From NCBI RefSeq assembly GCF_014524565.1, contig NZ_CP060139.1, forward strand, positions 3,045,501 through 3,109,500: a stretch of DNA of 64,000 nucleotides, read 5' to 3'. The first letter of the stretch is position 1, and each line of letters opens with the position of its first letter. Shown piece after piece: positions 44,366-54,256 of this stretch. Made by a program: the position numbers and the translations under genes. The stretch is from Croceimicrobium hydrocarbonivorans. GTDB taxonomy: Bacteria; Bacteroidota; Bacteroidia; Flavobacteriales; Schleiferiaceae. A model generated the notes under the pieces. The model searched no databases. It worked only from the letters and a program-made list of their open reading frames with translations, and was not told where the DNA came from.

Positions 44366-46606
44366 TTAGCTGGCCATAATATCACCCAAAGAATTATCGT
44401 AAATCTTACGGTAATCCTCCATGTGACCCCAATCGGTATCGTCGATGCGGATGCTGCCCTTGGTAACGTGACCCATCAAATCGAATTCCACTCCATTCAA
44501 CATCATTAAGTCGATGAAGGCATCTTCATTATCAGGATTTACGCTCACAATTACGCGGCTCTGGCTTTCGCCGAAGAGATAAGCATCACGACGAATGGCA
44601 GAATCGGAAGTGATATCAAATCCTAAATTACCGGCCATGGCGCTTTCCATTAAGGCAACGAATAATCCACCTTCGGAAACATCATGAGCAGAAGCTAATA
44701 CGCCTTTGCGGATCAACATCTTGATTTGCTCCTGAGTGGCGAATTCTTCCTCCAGACTAAAGAAGGGAGTAGAGCTTTCTTGTACACCGTGGATTTCTAC
44801 CAAATACTGACTGGAGGAAATATCATTACGATTTTCACCAATCATATAAATAAGGTCACCTTTTTGAGCAAAGCCCAATGAGGTGATGTGTTTCTTGTCT
44901 TCGATAATTCCGATCATCCCAATAGTAGGAGTAGGGAATACCGGTTCGGTCTTTTCCTTGGTTACGGTTTGGTTGTAGAAACTCACATTACCACCGGTTA
45001 CAGGAGTTTGGAATTTCTCACAAGCCTTACCCATGCCTTTAATGGCATTTACAAATTGCCAGTAAACTTCAGGGTTGTAAGGGTTACCAAAGTTCAAGCA
45101 GTTGGTGATGGCAGAGGGAATTCCACCGCTCACTACGATATTACGCGCTGCTTCCGCCACGGCAATCATCGCACCGGCCTCTGGATTGGCATGCACATAA
45201 CGAGCATTGCAATCCACAGTCATGGCCAGGGCACGATTGGTATCTTTCAAGTTTACCACCGCCGCATCACTTGGGCGATTGGTACTCATATTTACGGTTC
45301 CCACCATAGAGTCGTACTGTTCATAAACATAGCGTTTAGAAGCAATATTGGGGTGTCCGATTAATTTCTTGGCTACTGCTTGTAAGTCATCAGGAACCTG
45401 CACATCATTGATATCGAATTCCTGATAGGCCTTAAAATAAGCAGGCTCTTTATGTTCGCGATAATATACCGGAGCACCACCACCTAATACCAGTGGATCG
45501 GCAGGGGTTTCGGCGATCAATTCACCATGCCAGTAATAGGAGAGACGGTCTTCATTGATAACCTCACCAATCTGAGCGCAGGGTAAATCCCATTTGTCGA
45601 AGATGGCCAGCACTTCGGCTTCACGACCTTTTTCGATAACGGCCAACATACGCTCCTGACTTTCGGAAAGCAGAATTTCCCAAGGCTTCATATCATCCTG
45701 GCGGGTTGGTACTTTATCCAAATGGATTACCATACCCAAGCCACCGGCAGCACTCATCTCAGAAGTAGAGCAGGTAATACCCGCGGCACCCATATCTTGC
45801 ATACCCACAATAGCACCGGTTTGGGCCAGTTCCATGGTGGCTTCCAAAAGTTTCTTTTCCTGGAAGGGGTCACCAACCTGAACGGATGGAATATCATCAG
45901 CCGAAGCTTCGGTTAAATCTTTGGAGGCAAAAGCAGCACCCGCGATTCCGTCTTTACCGGTATAAGAACCGATGATGAAAACCGGGTTTCCGGGACCACC
46001 ACTTTTAGCGCTGATCATTTTATCTTTTTCGGTATGCAGGATACCGGCAGAGAAAGCATTTACTAAGGGGTTTTGCTCGTAGCATGGGTCGAAATATACT
46101 TCGCCACCCACGGTAGGAATACCAAATGAGTTTCCATAATTACCAATACCCTTGGTTACACCTTTTAATAACCATTTGGTACGCTCACTGTCGGCCTTAC
46201 CAAAACGAAGGGAGTTTAACTGAGCAATGGGGCGGGCACCCATGGTAAAGATATCGCGGTTAATACCACCCACTCCAGTAGCAGCTCCTTGATAGGGTTC
46301 TAATGCACTAGGGTGGTTATGCGATTCGATCTTAAAAGCACAGGCTAAACCTTCGCCAATATCTACTAAACCGGCATTTTCTTCTCCGGCTTTAACCAGC
46401 ATGTGCGGGCCATCCTTAGGAAGGGTTTTAAGCCAAACGATGGAGTTTTTATAGGAGCAGTGCTCACTCCACATTACAGAATAAATGCTGAGTTCGTTGA
46501 AGTTAGGTGTGCGACCCAGGATTTCTTTGATCTTATCAAATTCTTCGGGTAAAAGACCTAATTCTTTTGCGGTTTCTACGGTGGTTGCTTCTAAGCTTTG
46601 ATCCAT
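44366..46606 (-). CDS. purL: Phosphoribosylformylglycinamidine synthase subunit PurL
   Basis: A 746-residue small-type PurL that uses ammonia from PurQ to convert FGAR to FGAM in purine synthesis. Motifs: RTPNFNELSIYSVMWSEHCS near the start, KIESHNHPSALEPYQGAATG with the catalytic His, GVGGINRDIFTMGARP, and the second PurM-like half with NCLNFGNP and PVTGGNVSFYNQ. ATG 46606 is chosen because the extension to 46624 needs TTG and crosses the promoter-proximal leader. It stands alone. PurQ and PurS are not in the window. The final codons lie 100 bp upstream of plsY. Confidence 0.95.
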   Translation of the reverse strand: MDQSLEATTVETAKELGLLPEEFDKIKEILGRTPNFNELSIYSVMWSEHCSYKNSIVWLKTLPKDGPHMLVKAGEENAGLVDIGEGLACAFKIESHNHPSALEPYQGAATGVGGINRDIFTMGARPIAQLNSLRFGKADSERTKWLLKGVTKGIGNYGNSFGIPTVGGEVYFDPCYEQNPLVNAFSAGILHTEKDKMISAKSGGPGNPVFIIGSYTGKDGIAGAAFASKDLTEASADDIPSVQVGDPFQEKKLLEATMELAQTGAIVGMQDMGAAGITCSTSEMSAAGGLGMVIHLDKVPTRQDDMKPWEILLSESQERMLAVIEKGREAEVLAIFDKWDLPCAQIGEVINEDRLSYYWHGELIAETPADPLVLGGGAPVYYREHKEPAYFKAYQEFDINDVQVPDDLQAVAKKLIGHPNIASKRYVYEQYDSMVGTVNMSTNRPSDAAVVNLKDTNRALAMTVDCNARYVHANPEAGAMIAVAEAARNIVVSGGIPSAITNCLNFGNPYNPEVYWQFVNAIKGMGKACEKFQTPVTGGNVSFYNQTVTKEKTEPVFPTPTIGMIGIIEDKKHITSLGFAQKGDLIYMIGENRNDISSSQYLVEIHGVQESSTPFFSLEEEFATQEQIKMLIRKGVLASAHDVSEGGLFVALMESAMAGNLGFDITSDSAIRRDAYLFGESQSRVIVSVNPDNEDAFIDLMMLNGVEFDLMGHVTKGSIRIDDTDWGHMEDYRKIYDNSLGDIMAS

Positions 46607-46634
46607 GAGGTGATTCGCTATCAAAAATGAAGCG

Positions 46635-46642
46635 CAAAGATA
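46635..46642 (-). promoter_or_regulatory. Bacteroidota-type -7 box (TATCTTTG) of purL
   Basis: TATCTTTG on the minus strand, 29-36 bp upstream of the chosen purL ATG, matches TAnnTTTG exactly. A TTTA lies 17 bp further upstream as a weak -33 candidate. Confidence 0.5.
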
Positions 46643-46680
46643 CGCTTATATCTCAGCTCTAAAGTTCAAGATATCCACAA

Positions 46681-47415
46681 ATGGACCCTTTTTACTTACT
46701 TCGCAGCATGTTATTCCGCAAGGCAAAAGGTCTGGAGATCGTAGTGATGGGAGCTGGCAGAGGAGGAACCTCCTTATTAGCAACCCTCTTAGATGCCCAT
46801 CCGCAATTGGAGGTGGCCAGTGAAGATCATGTGGCAGAATATCTGGTGGAAAAGAATCCGCGCTATCCGGATGTAAGTTCCAAATTAGCCGCTTTTGTAA
46901 AAGCCTGTACTAAGGATGCTAAGCGCAGCAAATTGCGTTATGGCAATAAAATCACCACGGAGCAATTAGGTTTTTTGGAGGACTTTAAAGCGAATCCGGA
47001 GGTTCGAGACTTGATTCGCCAGGAACTTTGGGAAGGTCGAAAATTAGTTTTTATTGTTCGGGATGGTCGCACATGCATCAGCTCCAAGCTGGAAAGAACG
47101 GGAGTTGATTATGATACTGCTCTGGGTTATTGGAAGCATTCTGTTTCCATACTTGGCTATTTAAAGTCGCAGGACCTGGATTTACATCTTATAAAATTTG
47201 AAGATCTGCTGCAAAATCCCCGCAAGGAATTGGAGCAGCTTTGTGCCTTTTTAGGACTTTCTTATTCTGAAAGTATGTTGAGTGGTACTTCTTCCGATCG
47301 CATTCTGGTGGATTACCGCCAACAAGATCTCGATGCCAACCGCGTTCAACGCACAGTCGATTCCCGAATAAACCTTGCAGATATCCAAGAGGAACTCGAC
47401 TTTCTGGCCTATTAA
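46681..47415 (+). CDS. Sulfotransferase-family protein
   Basis: A 244-residue cytosolic protein. The PAPS-binding loop is VVMGAGRGGTSLLATLLDAH (about 21-40), and the 3-phosphate motif is FIVRDGRTCISSKLE (about 123-137). HLIKFEDLLQNPRKELEQLC, then LGLSY are the typical late motifs of Sulfotransfer_3 proteins. It would transfer sulfate from PAPS to an unknown acceptor, perhaps a carbohydrate or lipid. It is divergent from purL, with 74 bp between the start codons. The giant surface-protein gene follows 79 bp later on the same strand but has its own promoter candidate. Confidence 0.8.
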   Translation: MDPFYLLRSMLFRKAKGLEIVVMGAGRGGTSLLATLLDAHPQLEVASEDHVAEYLVEKNPRYPDVSSKLAAFVKACTKDAKRSKLRYGNKITTEQLGFLEDFKANPEVRDLIRQELWEGRKLVFIVRDGRTCISSKLERTGVDYDTALGYWKHSVSILGYLKSQDLDLHLIKFEDLLQNPRKELEQLCAFLGLSYSESMLSGTSSDRILVDYRQQDLDANRVQRTVDSRINLADIQEELDFLAY

Positions 47416-47464
47416 TCAGAGGCTTATTTTAACATAGTGAAATATTCTGGTATGGATTATGTAG

Positions 47465-47472
47465 TATTTTTG
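47465..47472 (+). promoter_or_regulatory. Bacteroidota-type -7 box (TATTTTTG) of the 1,939-residue surface protein
   Basis: TATTTTTG matches TAnnTTTG and lies 22 bp before ATG 47495. No convincing -33 TTTG is seen. The site is the only strong -7 match in the 79-bp gap. Confidence 0.4.
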
Positions 47473-47494
47473 CCAGCGAAGAACTATTCATTCT

Positions 47495-50400
47495 ATGAAA
47501 AAAATTACTCTGCTCTTTCTGAGCATTTTTGCTCTAAGTGCTCAGGCTCAGACTTATAATATGATTCGTAATAGTAGTGACACTGCAAGTGATTGCAGCG
47601 GAACTCTATATGATCATGGCGGACCTACCGGTAGTTATTACAATTCCTCCAGCGATAATTTCTACATCCTGCCTCAAGGCGGGAGCTCAATCGACATTAC
47701 TTTTACTTCCTTCGGAACTGAGTCTTGTTGTGATCGAGTGCGTATTTACGATAATGTAAATGGTACTTTAATTGGTACCTATGGCGGTTACAGCTTACCC
47801 AATGGTGGTGCCCCCATTAATGTGCCCAGCGGAGAAGCACGCATTCTTTTTACTTCCGACATTTCTATTACCGGATCAGGTTTTGCCCTAAGTTGGACTG
47901 CAGGTGGTACTGCTAATCCTACTGCTTCATTTAGCCCCTCAGTAAGCAGTGCAGCTTTAATGCAACCAGTAACTTTTAACAATACCTCCACCGGTGGCGG
48001 TTCCAGCACCTGGTATTTTGGAGATGGAGATTCAGCCTCTACTAATAATCCAGTACATGCCTATAGCAGTCCGGGAACCTATACCATTACTTTAATTCAG
48101 AGCAATTGCTACGGTGCGGATACAACTACTGGTACCCTAAGCGTGCAAGCTGCAGCTACTGTTTCGGTAAGTCCGGATACCCTTGCAGGCTCCGCTCCTT
48201 GTGGAGGCATTTACCGCGATACCTTGCAGTTTAGCTACCTCAGTGGTGGGGCTGCTTTATACGATATTAATGTTCGTGCCTTAACCGATCAGAATTACCT
48301 CACGGCAAATTTCGAAAGTTCTTTAAGTCCATTTGTGCGATCAACCACGGCTCCTACTACCTTTAATTCCAATGTGGTTTTAGGAGGAGCCGGACAGGGG
48401 AATGCTTATCTCCAATTGAGTGGTTATGCGGCCATGCAAGATGGTGTTTATGCCAATGTAAATGCCAGCGATGCCAACTACTTCAGTTTTATGATTTCGG
48501 TGAATTCATCTTCACGCTCCTATGTACAATTGGGAGATGAAATTGGTGGCTATTACTATACACTCTTGGGTTTGGAAGCTTATTACGGTAACCTCCGCAT
48601 TCATGGTAATTATACCTACACTGTAGCCTTAAGTCCGAGTGTCTGGCATCAGGTGGAAGTGAAGAATATCGTCTATACCGCACGTACCTGTGATGTTTAT
48701 CTGGATGGTGTTTTGGCCGCGGGTGGACTTAGCTTCAATTACTATTTGGCTAATGAGATTGATCGCATTGATATTGCGAATTACAATAGCTCGGCTAATG
48801 TGGCCTACGATGCCTTTAACTTGAAGAAGATTGGTGATGTTTCTCTGGTGAGCCTGAGCGATACCTTAGGTGTTACCACCGGTACGCAAGATATTGCCGT
48901 GGAAGTTGATTTAGCTGGAGCGATTGCCGGCCTTCAGCAATATATTCTGGAAATTGCTACCAATGCTACCGGTGCAGATAGCTTAATTCAAGTGCCCCTA
49001 AATGTTACAGTGACCGGAACTCCGGTTTATAGCGCTAGTGCAGCTTGTTTCAATTTTGATACCGCCTACATCGGGATTGCTCAAAATGATTCTCTGCTGA
49101 TCTTCAACCAGGGTTGCGATACCATGGACCTGAACAGCTTGACTACTTCCAATACCGAATTTAGCTTGAGTCAAACGGCACTGAATATCGCACCCGGCGA
49201 TTCAGCTTGGCTCTATATCAGCTATTTACCCGCGAACATCGGTTTAGTTGATGATACCTTATTCCTCAATGGTAACCTGGATACCGCTATATGCCTTTCG
49301 GCGGAAGCCTTTACCGCACCGGCTATTGCCTTCGATAGTGCTTCATATACAGTAAATTCTTATGGCTGTAATGATAGTATCCCCTTCCAGTTTTACCTCT
49401 ATAATCAAGGCTCTGGGGCAAATTTGAACTGGACCTTAATTGGCGGAAACAGTCTTTTTGATGATTTTGAAAATGGCTTCGATCCTAGCATCTGGACCAC
49501 CCATGGTTCTAACCAAATCTTTAATGGTTGCTATGAGCATTCAGGAACCAGTGCCCTCTCTATGATGGGAACCCTTCGAACTTCTGAAACTGTAATGCTC
49601 AATCTTTATCAAGGGGATTCAGTTGGCTTTTGGGCCTTCCCCGGAAACGGTGGTGGAAGCGGTTGTGAAAACCCTGACGGTGGTGAGGACATGCATGTGC
49701 AATACCGTTTAAGCGGTGCTAGCTTCTGGACTACCATTGGAACGATTTACAATTATAATACCGCGGCCGCTTATTATTCCTTCCCAATCCCGGTAAGTGG
49801 TCAAATGCAAGTGCGCTTGTATCAAAGTTCTTATACCGGTTCTACCTACGATCATTATCGTATTGATGATTTCCGCATTGTAAGCAGCTCTGCTTCTTCA
49901 GATTTCAATCCGAATACCGGCTCAACCGTAGCTGGTGACTCCGTTTTAATTTCAGGATACCTTCAAGTTGGCAACCTCTATACAGGAAGCTATCCACGTA
50001 GTATCCGTGTTCAAAGTGATGATCCTTCTCATCCCGATACTTTAATTACGGTAAACATTAATGTATACGGTGAACCAGATTTATGGGCATCTGCAGCTTG
50101 CATGACCTACGATACCTTGTACACCGGAGCAAGCAGCATTGATTCGGTAATGATTATTAATCAGGGTTGTGATGATCTCAATCTCACTGCTTATAGTTTA
50201 GGTGGTACTCAATTCGGACATAGCTTATCTCCCTTAACTATTGTTCCTGAAGATACCGCCTGGTTAGCGGTGAGCTTTAATCCGGATGGAACCTTACTCG
50301 GTTTAATTCGCGATACCCTAACCGTTAGCAATAATGATAGCATTTGGAAGCTTTGCCTGGAAGGCTTTGCTCAAGGGGCACCAGTGGCATCCTTAAATCC

Positions 50401-53314
50401 GGATTCACTTTCAGTAACCGTTACATATTGCGGTGATTCGATTAGTATTCCGGTATACCTTCGCAATAGTGGTTTAAGTGGCCTCAACTTCGATTATATT
50501 CAAGGAAATGGAAGTAATGGCAAGATTAACGTTGGGGTGGTAGGAAGCTTTGTGTACTCTACCGAGAGAACCAATATCTACAATATTGCCCTGTCTATGC
50601 CTGAGGTGAATTTGGTATATGTTAATGCCAGTTCAGAGGCCCAGATGACACAAGAATTAGATACTATCGATGTATTGATCGTCCCTGAAAGTAGCTCCAT
50701 TTCTATGAGTACTACCTTCGGTCCGGCTTACCAAAACTTTGTGAGCAATGGTGGAGTAATCATATTTGGATACCAGGCCGTAGGATATTCAACGGCCTAT
50801 AATATTATGCCGATCAGCAATAGTTGGAACCCAGGCTCGCCCATTCCAATTTCAATGCCTTCGCATCCGATTGCATCCGGCTTACCTTCAACCGGTATGT
50901 CTTATTTAAGTGCTACCCAAAGAGCCGTTTTTGTAAATACCGCTGGTCTGGAGCGTATTATCGGTGCATTTGGAACGGATGAAGCAGTCGTAGCGGCCCA
51001 GCCTTATGGCGATGGTATAGCGATTCATATTGGTTATGACTTCTTCCAAACCAATACCGATTTGGAGAATGTATTGAAGAACTCCATTATTTGGGGAGCC
51101 AGCAGAACCGGTGCTCCGGATTTCATTAGCGCCAGTCCTGATTCAGGATTAGTAGCGGTGGGTGATTCTGTATTGATTAATATCAATATTAATACCGCCG
51201 GTATTAGCAATGGTACCTACGATTACGATCTATTCTTCCAAACTAATGATCCGGCAAATAATCCTCTTCGTTTACCCTTGCACTTAGTAGTTAATGGTTT
51301 AGCCAAGGCTCAGGTGCTAGATAGTACTTGCATCAGCTTCGGTTCATCTTTACAAGGTGCTGCGGTTAAGGATACATTTGAAATTTATAATGAGGGTTGC
51401 GATACCCTGGATATTACATCCTATCTGGCTAATAACAGTGATTTTACCATCAGCAATATTCCTATGAATGTAGCTCCTGGTGATACCGCCAAATTAGAAG
51501 TGATATTCTCACCTTTCTCCGTAGGTCTTAGTACAGATACCTTGGAAGTAAGCACCAATGATACCACCATATATATCTGTGTAAGTGGCATTGGAGTAGG
51601 AGCCGCCTTACCAAGAGTAGAAGATGACACCATTTATTATCGCTTGCAGAAATGTAAGGTGATTGGCAATAAGCAAATCAAGGTGAAAAACTTAGGCCAA
51701 GGTCAAATGAACTTTGATATTCAATTTGGTCGTTTCTCCGACAGTTCTCAAATCGCCTACAATGTACCTGGTGCTAGCACCTTACATAACTTTAGCGGAT
51801 TGCCTAATACCGCAGATAGTATCAAATTGCGCATCATTCTGAATGGTGATTACGATACCTATTCAGAGCGCGCTACCCTTTATTTGGATGGTAATTACTG
51901 GCAAACCCTTTACGATAACAACCGCTTTTATCAATTAGATACCCTGGAAATCTTTGTGGTGGGTACCCAAGTTGCGACCTTATTAGCAGATGGCATGCTG
52001 GATGTAGGTCTCTACAATGCTTCCAGCGTTGATGGTGGTGCCGGATCTTTCCACCGCGTAGAATTGGAAGTGGTGCAAACGGTAAACTGGGTTTCGGTAG
52101 TAGGCGCAAACGCCGGTTCCATTCCTGCCAATGATTCGGTAAACCGGAACTTACTCTTTAATGCAGCTCTATTGCCACTCGGTACTCACTATACTACCAT
52201 GGTGGTTAATAACAACAGTCCTAGTCAGCCCAATTATCGCAAGCCGGTTAAGTTTGATGTAGTGGCAGAGCCAGAAATGGTATTGAGTGATACCTGTGCT
52301 TATTTCACTCTAACGCGATTAGGTGATACCACCAGTCGTTCGGTTACTATCTACAATGATGGATGTATGCCGCTGGTGATTAGCAGTATGACCTCTACCT
52401 CCAATCAGTTTAAGATCTATCAAAATTCTGCCACCATACCGGTAGGGGATAGCTTGGTATTGGATATCGACTTCATTCCGACTTCCGTAAGTAGTTTCTC
52501 AGCTTCTATTTTCATAATAAGTAATGATAGTAACCGTACCATTTGCTTGAACGGGCAATCTGGATCTATGCCGGTTGCAGACTTCAGCTTTAGTGATGAG
52601 AATATCTGTATTGGTGAGGTTTCCTTTAATAATAGTAATTCGCAGTATTTCAATACCCTCTATTGGGATTTTGGTGATGGTACTTTCTCTAATCAGAATA
52701 ATCCAACTCATGTATTCCCGAATCCTGGTACCTACCGTGTAATTCTGCGTACCACAAATACCTTAGGTTTTGATACCATTTCTAAACTGGTAACGGTAAA
52801 TCCATTGCTAGTGAACTTCGGAATGAGCAATGATACTATACAGTTGAGTGATACCGCTTTCTTTAGTGATAGCACCCCTAATGCTGTGACCTGGATTTGG
52901 GACTTTGGTGATGGATCCAGCTCTACCCAACAGAATCCTAGTCACCAGTATACAGCTCAAGGCTTGTACAATGTGAAATTAACGGTGATCGATAATCGTT
53001 CTTGCAGCAATACCCTAACTAAGCAAATCCGAGTAGAAAATAAGATTGGCTTAGTTGAATGGCAATTGGAGAATCAGTGGAGCTTGTATCCAAACCCGAA
53101 TGAGGGTCGCTTTAAACTGCGCATGGAGCAGGGAGATTGGTCAGGCTTAGAAATCCAGATTCTGGATGCTCAGGGTCGTGTATTAGCGGCTCAGAAAGGC
53201 GGTCAGGAATCTGAACTTGACTTTGATTTAAAATTAGCCAGTGGGGTTTATCACTTGCAAATCTTGAAGCAGGGTAGCCTGATGGATCAGACTCGAGTGG
53301 TGATTCAACACTAA
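47495..53314 (+). CDS. Giant T9SS-secreted surface protein (CUB, PKD, split BACON-like and choice-of-anchor domains)
   Basis: A 1,939-residue exported protein. Signal peptide (1-20); CUB-like domain (about 25-140, FGTESCCDRVRIYDNVNG); PKD (about 141-219, STWYFGDGDSASTNNPVHAY); four super-repeats (about 223-608, 609-965, 966-1375 and 1376-1695); two PKD domains (about 1694-1849); and a type A sorting domain (WSLYPNPNEGRFKLRM to TRVVIQH). Each super-repeat is a BACON/Ig-like domain cut by an inserted domain, followed by a choice-of-anchor domain with a conserved Cys-x-x-Phe start (for example ACFNFDTAYIGIAQNDSLLI and NQGCDTMDL). The inserts differ: LamG-like, jelly-roll, GATase-like (about 1008-1205) and another jelly-roll. 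Adhesion or cell-surface binding is likely. A terminator follows. Confidence 0.88.
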   Translation: MKKITLLFLSIFALSAQAQTYNMIRNSSDTASDCSGTLYDHGGPTGSYYNSSSDNFYILPQGGSSIDITFTSFGTESCCDRVRIYDNVNGTLIGTYGGYSLPNGGAPINVPSGEARILFTSDISITGSGFALSWTAGGTANPTASFSPSVSSAALMQPVTFNNTSTGGGSSTWYFGDGDSASTNNPVHAYSSPGTYTITLIQSNCYGADTTTGTLSVQAAATVSVSPDTLAGSAPCGGIYRDTLQFSYLSGGAALYDINVRALTDQNYLTANFESSLSPFVRSTTAPTTFNSNVVLGGAGQGNAYLQLSGYAAMQDGVYANVNASDANYFSFMISVNSSSRSYVQLGDEIGGYYYTLLGLEAYYGNLRIHGNYTYTVALSPSVWHQVEVKNIVYTARTCDVYLDGVLAAGGLSFNYYLANEIDRIDIANYNSSANVAYDAFNLKKIGDVSLVSLSDTLGVTTGTQDIAVEVDLAGAIAGLQQYILEIATNATGADSLIQVPLNVTVTGTPVYSASAACFNFDTAYIGIAQNDSLLIFNQGCDTMDLNSLTTSNTEFSLSQTALNIAPGDSAWLYISYLPANIGLVDDTLFLNGNLDTAICLSAEAFTAPAIAFDSASYTVNSYGCNDSIPFQFYLYNQGSGANLNWTLIGGNSLFDDFENGFDPSIWTTHGSNQIFNGCYEHSGTSALSMMGTLRTSETVMLNLYQGDSVGFWAFPGNGGGSGCENPDGGEDMHVQYRLSGASFWTTIGTIYNYNTAAAYYSFPIPVSGQMQVRLYQSSYTGSTYDHYRIDDFRIVSSSASSDFNPNTGSTVAGDSVLISGYLQVGNLYTGSYPRSIRVQSDDPSHPDTLITVNINVYGEPDLWASAACMTYDTLYTGASSIDSVMIINQGCDDLNLTAYSLGGTQFGHSLSPLTIVPEDTAWLAVSFNPDGTLLGLIRDTLTVSNNDSIWKLCLEGFAQGAPVASLNPDSLSVTVTYCGDSISIPVYLRNSGLSGLNFDYIQGNGSNGKINVGVVGSFVYSTERTNIYNIALSMPEVNLVYVNASSEAQMTQELDTIDVLIVPESSSISMSTTFGPAYQNFVSNGGVIIFGYQAVGYSTAYNIMPISNSWNPGSPIPISMPSHPIASGLPSTGMSYLSATQRAVFVNTAGLERIIGAFGTDEAVVAAQPYGDGIAIHIGYDFFQTNTDLENVLKNSIIWGASRTGAPDFISASPDSGLVAVGDSVLINININTAGISNGTYDYDLFFQTNDPANNPLRLPLHLVVNGLAKAQVLDSTCISFGSSLQGAAVKDTFEIYNEGCDTLDITSYLANNSDFTISNIPMNVAPGDTAKLEVIFSPFSVGLSTDTLEVSTNDTTIYICVSGIGVGAALPRVEDDTIYYRLQKCKVIGNKQIKVKNLGQGQMNFDIQFGRFSDSSQIAYNVPGASTLHNFSGLPNTADSIKLRIILNGDYDTYSERATLYLDGNYWQTLYDNNRFYQLDTLEIFVVGTQVATLLADGMLDVGLYNASSVDGGAGSFHRVELEVVQTVNWVSVVGANAGSIPANDSVNRNLLFNAALLPLGTHYTTMVVNNNSPSQPNYRKPVKFDVVAEPEMVLSDTCAYFTLTRLGDTTSRSVTIYNDGCMPLVISSMTSTSNQFKIYQNSATIPVGDSLVLDIDFIPTSVSSFSASIFIISNDSNRTICLNGQSGSMPVADFSFSDENICIGEVSFNNSNSQYFNTLYWDFGDGTFSNQNNPTHVFPNPGTYRVILRTTNTLGFDTISKLVTVNPLLVNFGMSNDTIQLSDTAFFSDSTPNAVTWIWDFGDGSSSTQQNPSHQYTAQGLYNVKLTVIDNRSCSNTLTKQIRVENKIGLVEWQLENQWSLYPNPNEGRFKLRMEQGDWSGLEIQILDAQGRVLAAQKGGQESELDFDLKLASGVYHLQILKQGSLMDQTRVVIQH

Positions 53315-53332
53315 GAATAATTAAAATAGGCT

Positions 53333-53364
53333 AAAGCCCCTTCAGAAATGGAGGGGCTTTTTTA
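53333..53364 (+). terminator. Rho-independent terminator
   Basis: A stem of 8-9 bp (AAAGCCCC, 53333-53340, with GGGGCTTT, 53353-53360) is followed by Ts. It lies 19 bp after the stop codon of the giant surface protein and before the convergent Coq4-like gene. Confidence 0.8.
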
Positions 53365-53427
53365 ATGGAATTCTTCTGAATTCCAAGCAAGGCTATTATG
53401 ATTGAGCCCAGACTTTTGTTTTATCAT

Positions 53428-54129
53428 TTAGGCTTGCCTTGCTATCCAAGTCTTTTGACTTAGCATTGAAAGACTTATCAGACCTCCGGCCACCAAAATT
53501 GTCCCTCCCACAAAAGGTAATCCGGCTCCTATTAAATTGGCAAGATTAGCTGAGAATAGGAAGGGCAAGCAGGCAAGCATACCAAATAGCCCCGCCAAAA
53601 TAGTGGCATAGGCCGCAAATCTACTTTTAAGGTTTAGGTCCTTCGCCAAGACTAGCTGATTGGGATTCTTAATTTCCGATTGCAGGCTAGCTAAAGGCCG
53701 TTCTGCAAAATCTTCTAATCGCCAAGAAGCAATGGCGATGCATTCCTTTCCTTTTTGATAATCTTGATAAAAAGTGAACCAGGAGCTTGGAAGTAGCAGG
53801 GCACCGTAGAGTAAAATTGCTAAGCTTGGCAAGCTAAGGTTGCCATTACCAATCATAAATGCTTGTAAGCGAATTTCTCCTTCAGGACTCATGGGGTAAT
53901 TGAGTAGGACATGTTTTAAATCATGACTTTCATAACCGGGAATGAGACTCAATTGATGTTCATCCAGACATTTTGCTACTTCTTTTCCCAAGCTGCCATC
54001 TGGCATAAGCCTTAATTGAACGGCTTGATCATAGTACTCCTGCATATTGTGAACATGAGCTATGAATGCAACACTGGTTTTAAAACTCTTTTCAATAATG
54101 CTTTCGGCGAGTCTTCTGCGAATATTCAT
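53428..54129 (-). CDS. Coq4-like protein with C-terminal membrane helices
   Basis: A 233-residue protein. SHDLKHVLLNYPMSPEGE contains HDxxH, eleven residues, then Glu: the metal-binding motif of Coq4, an organiser of ubiquinone synthesis. FMIGNGN and SLPSLAIL follow, as in Coq4. Two C-terminal helices (AAYATILAGLFGMLACLPFL, LIGAGLPFVGGTILVAGGLI) are not part of ordinary Coq4. Bacteroidota use menaquinone and lack ubiquinone, so the function must differ: possibly quinone-related or lipid binding. Two unusually charged N-terminal residues (IRRRLAE) precede a helix. Convergent with the giant surface-protein gene. Confidence 0.65.
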   Translation of the reverse strand: MNIRRRLAESIIEKSFKTSVAFIAHVHNMQEYYDQAVQLRLMPDGSLGKEVAKCLDEHQLSLIPGYESHDLKHVLLNYPMSPEGEIRLQAFMIGNGNLSLPSLAILLYGALLLPSSWFTFYQDYQKGKECIAIASWRLEDFAERPLASLQSEIKNPNQLVLAKDLNLKSRFAAYATILAGLFGMLACLPFLFSANLANLIGAGLPFVGGTILVAGGLISLSMLSQKTWIARQA

Positions 54130-54256
54130 GCTGTTGTGGTTTAAAACAAGAACGAAAAGCTTAAAATTTAGTCTGCTACTTTTCAGACTTTAGGAAACTG
54201 TTAACAGCATTCAGGTCGCAGTGGAAATCTTACCTTGCTGAAGAAAAAAAGGACCT

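Noticed and set aside
54198-54207. CTGTTAACAG palindrome as an operator of the GyrI-like gene
   Set aside because: A single 10-bp palindrome in an AT-rich gap is expected by chance often enough; mentioned only in the gene entry.
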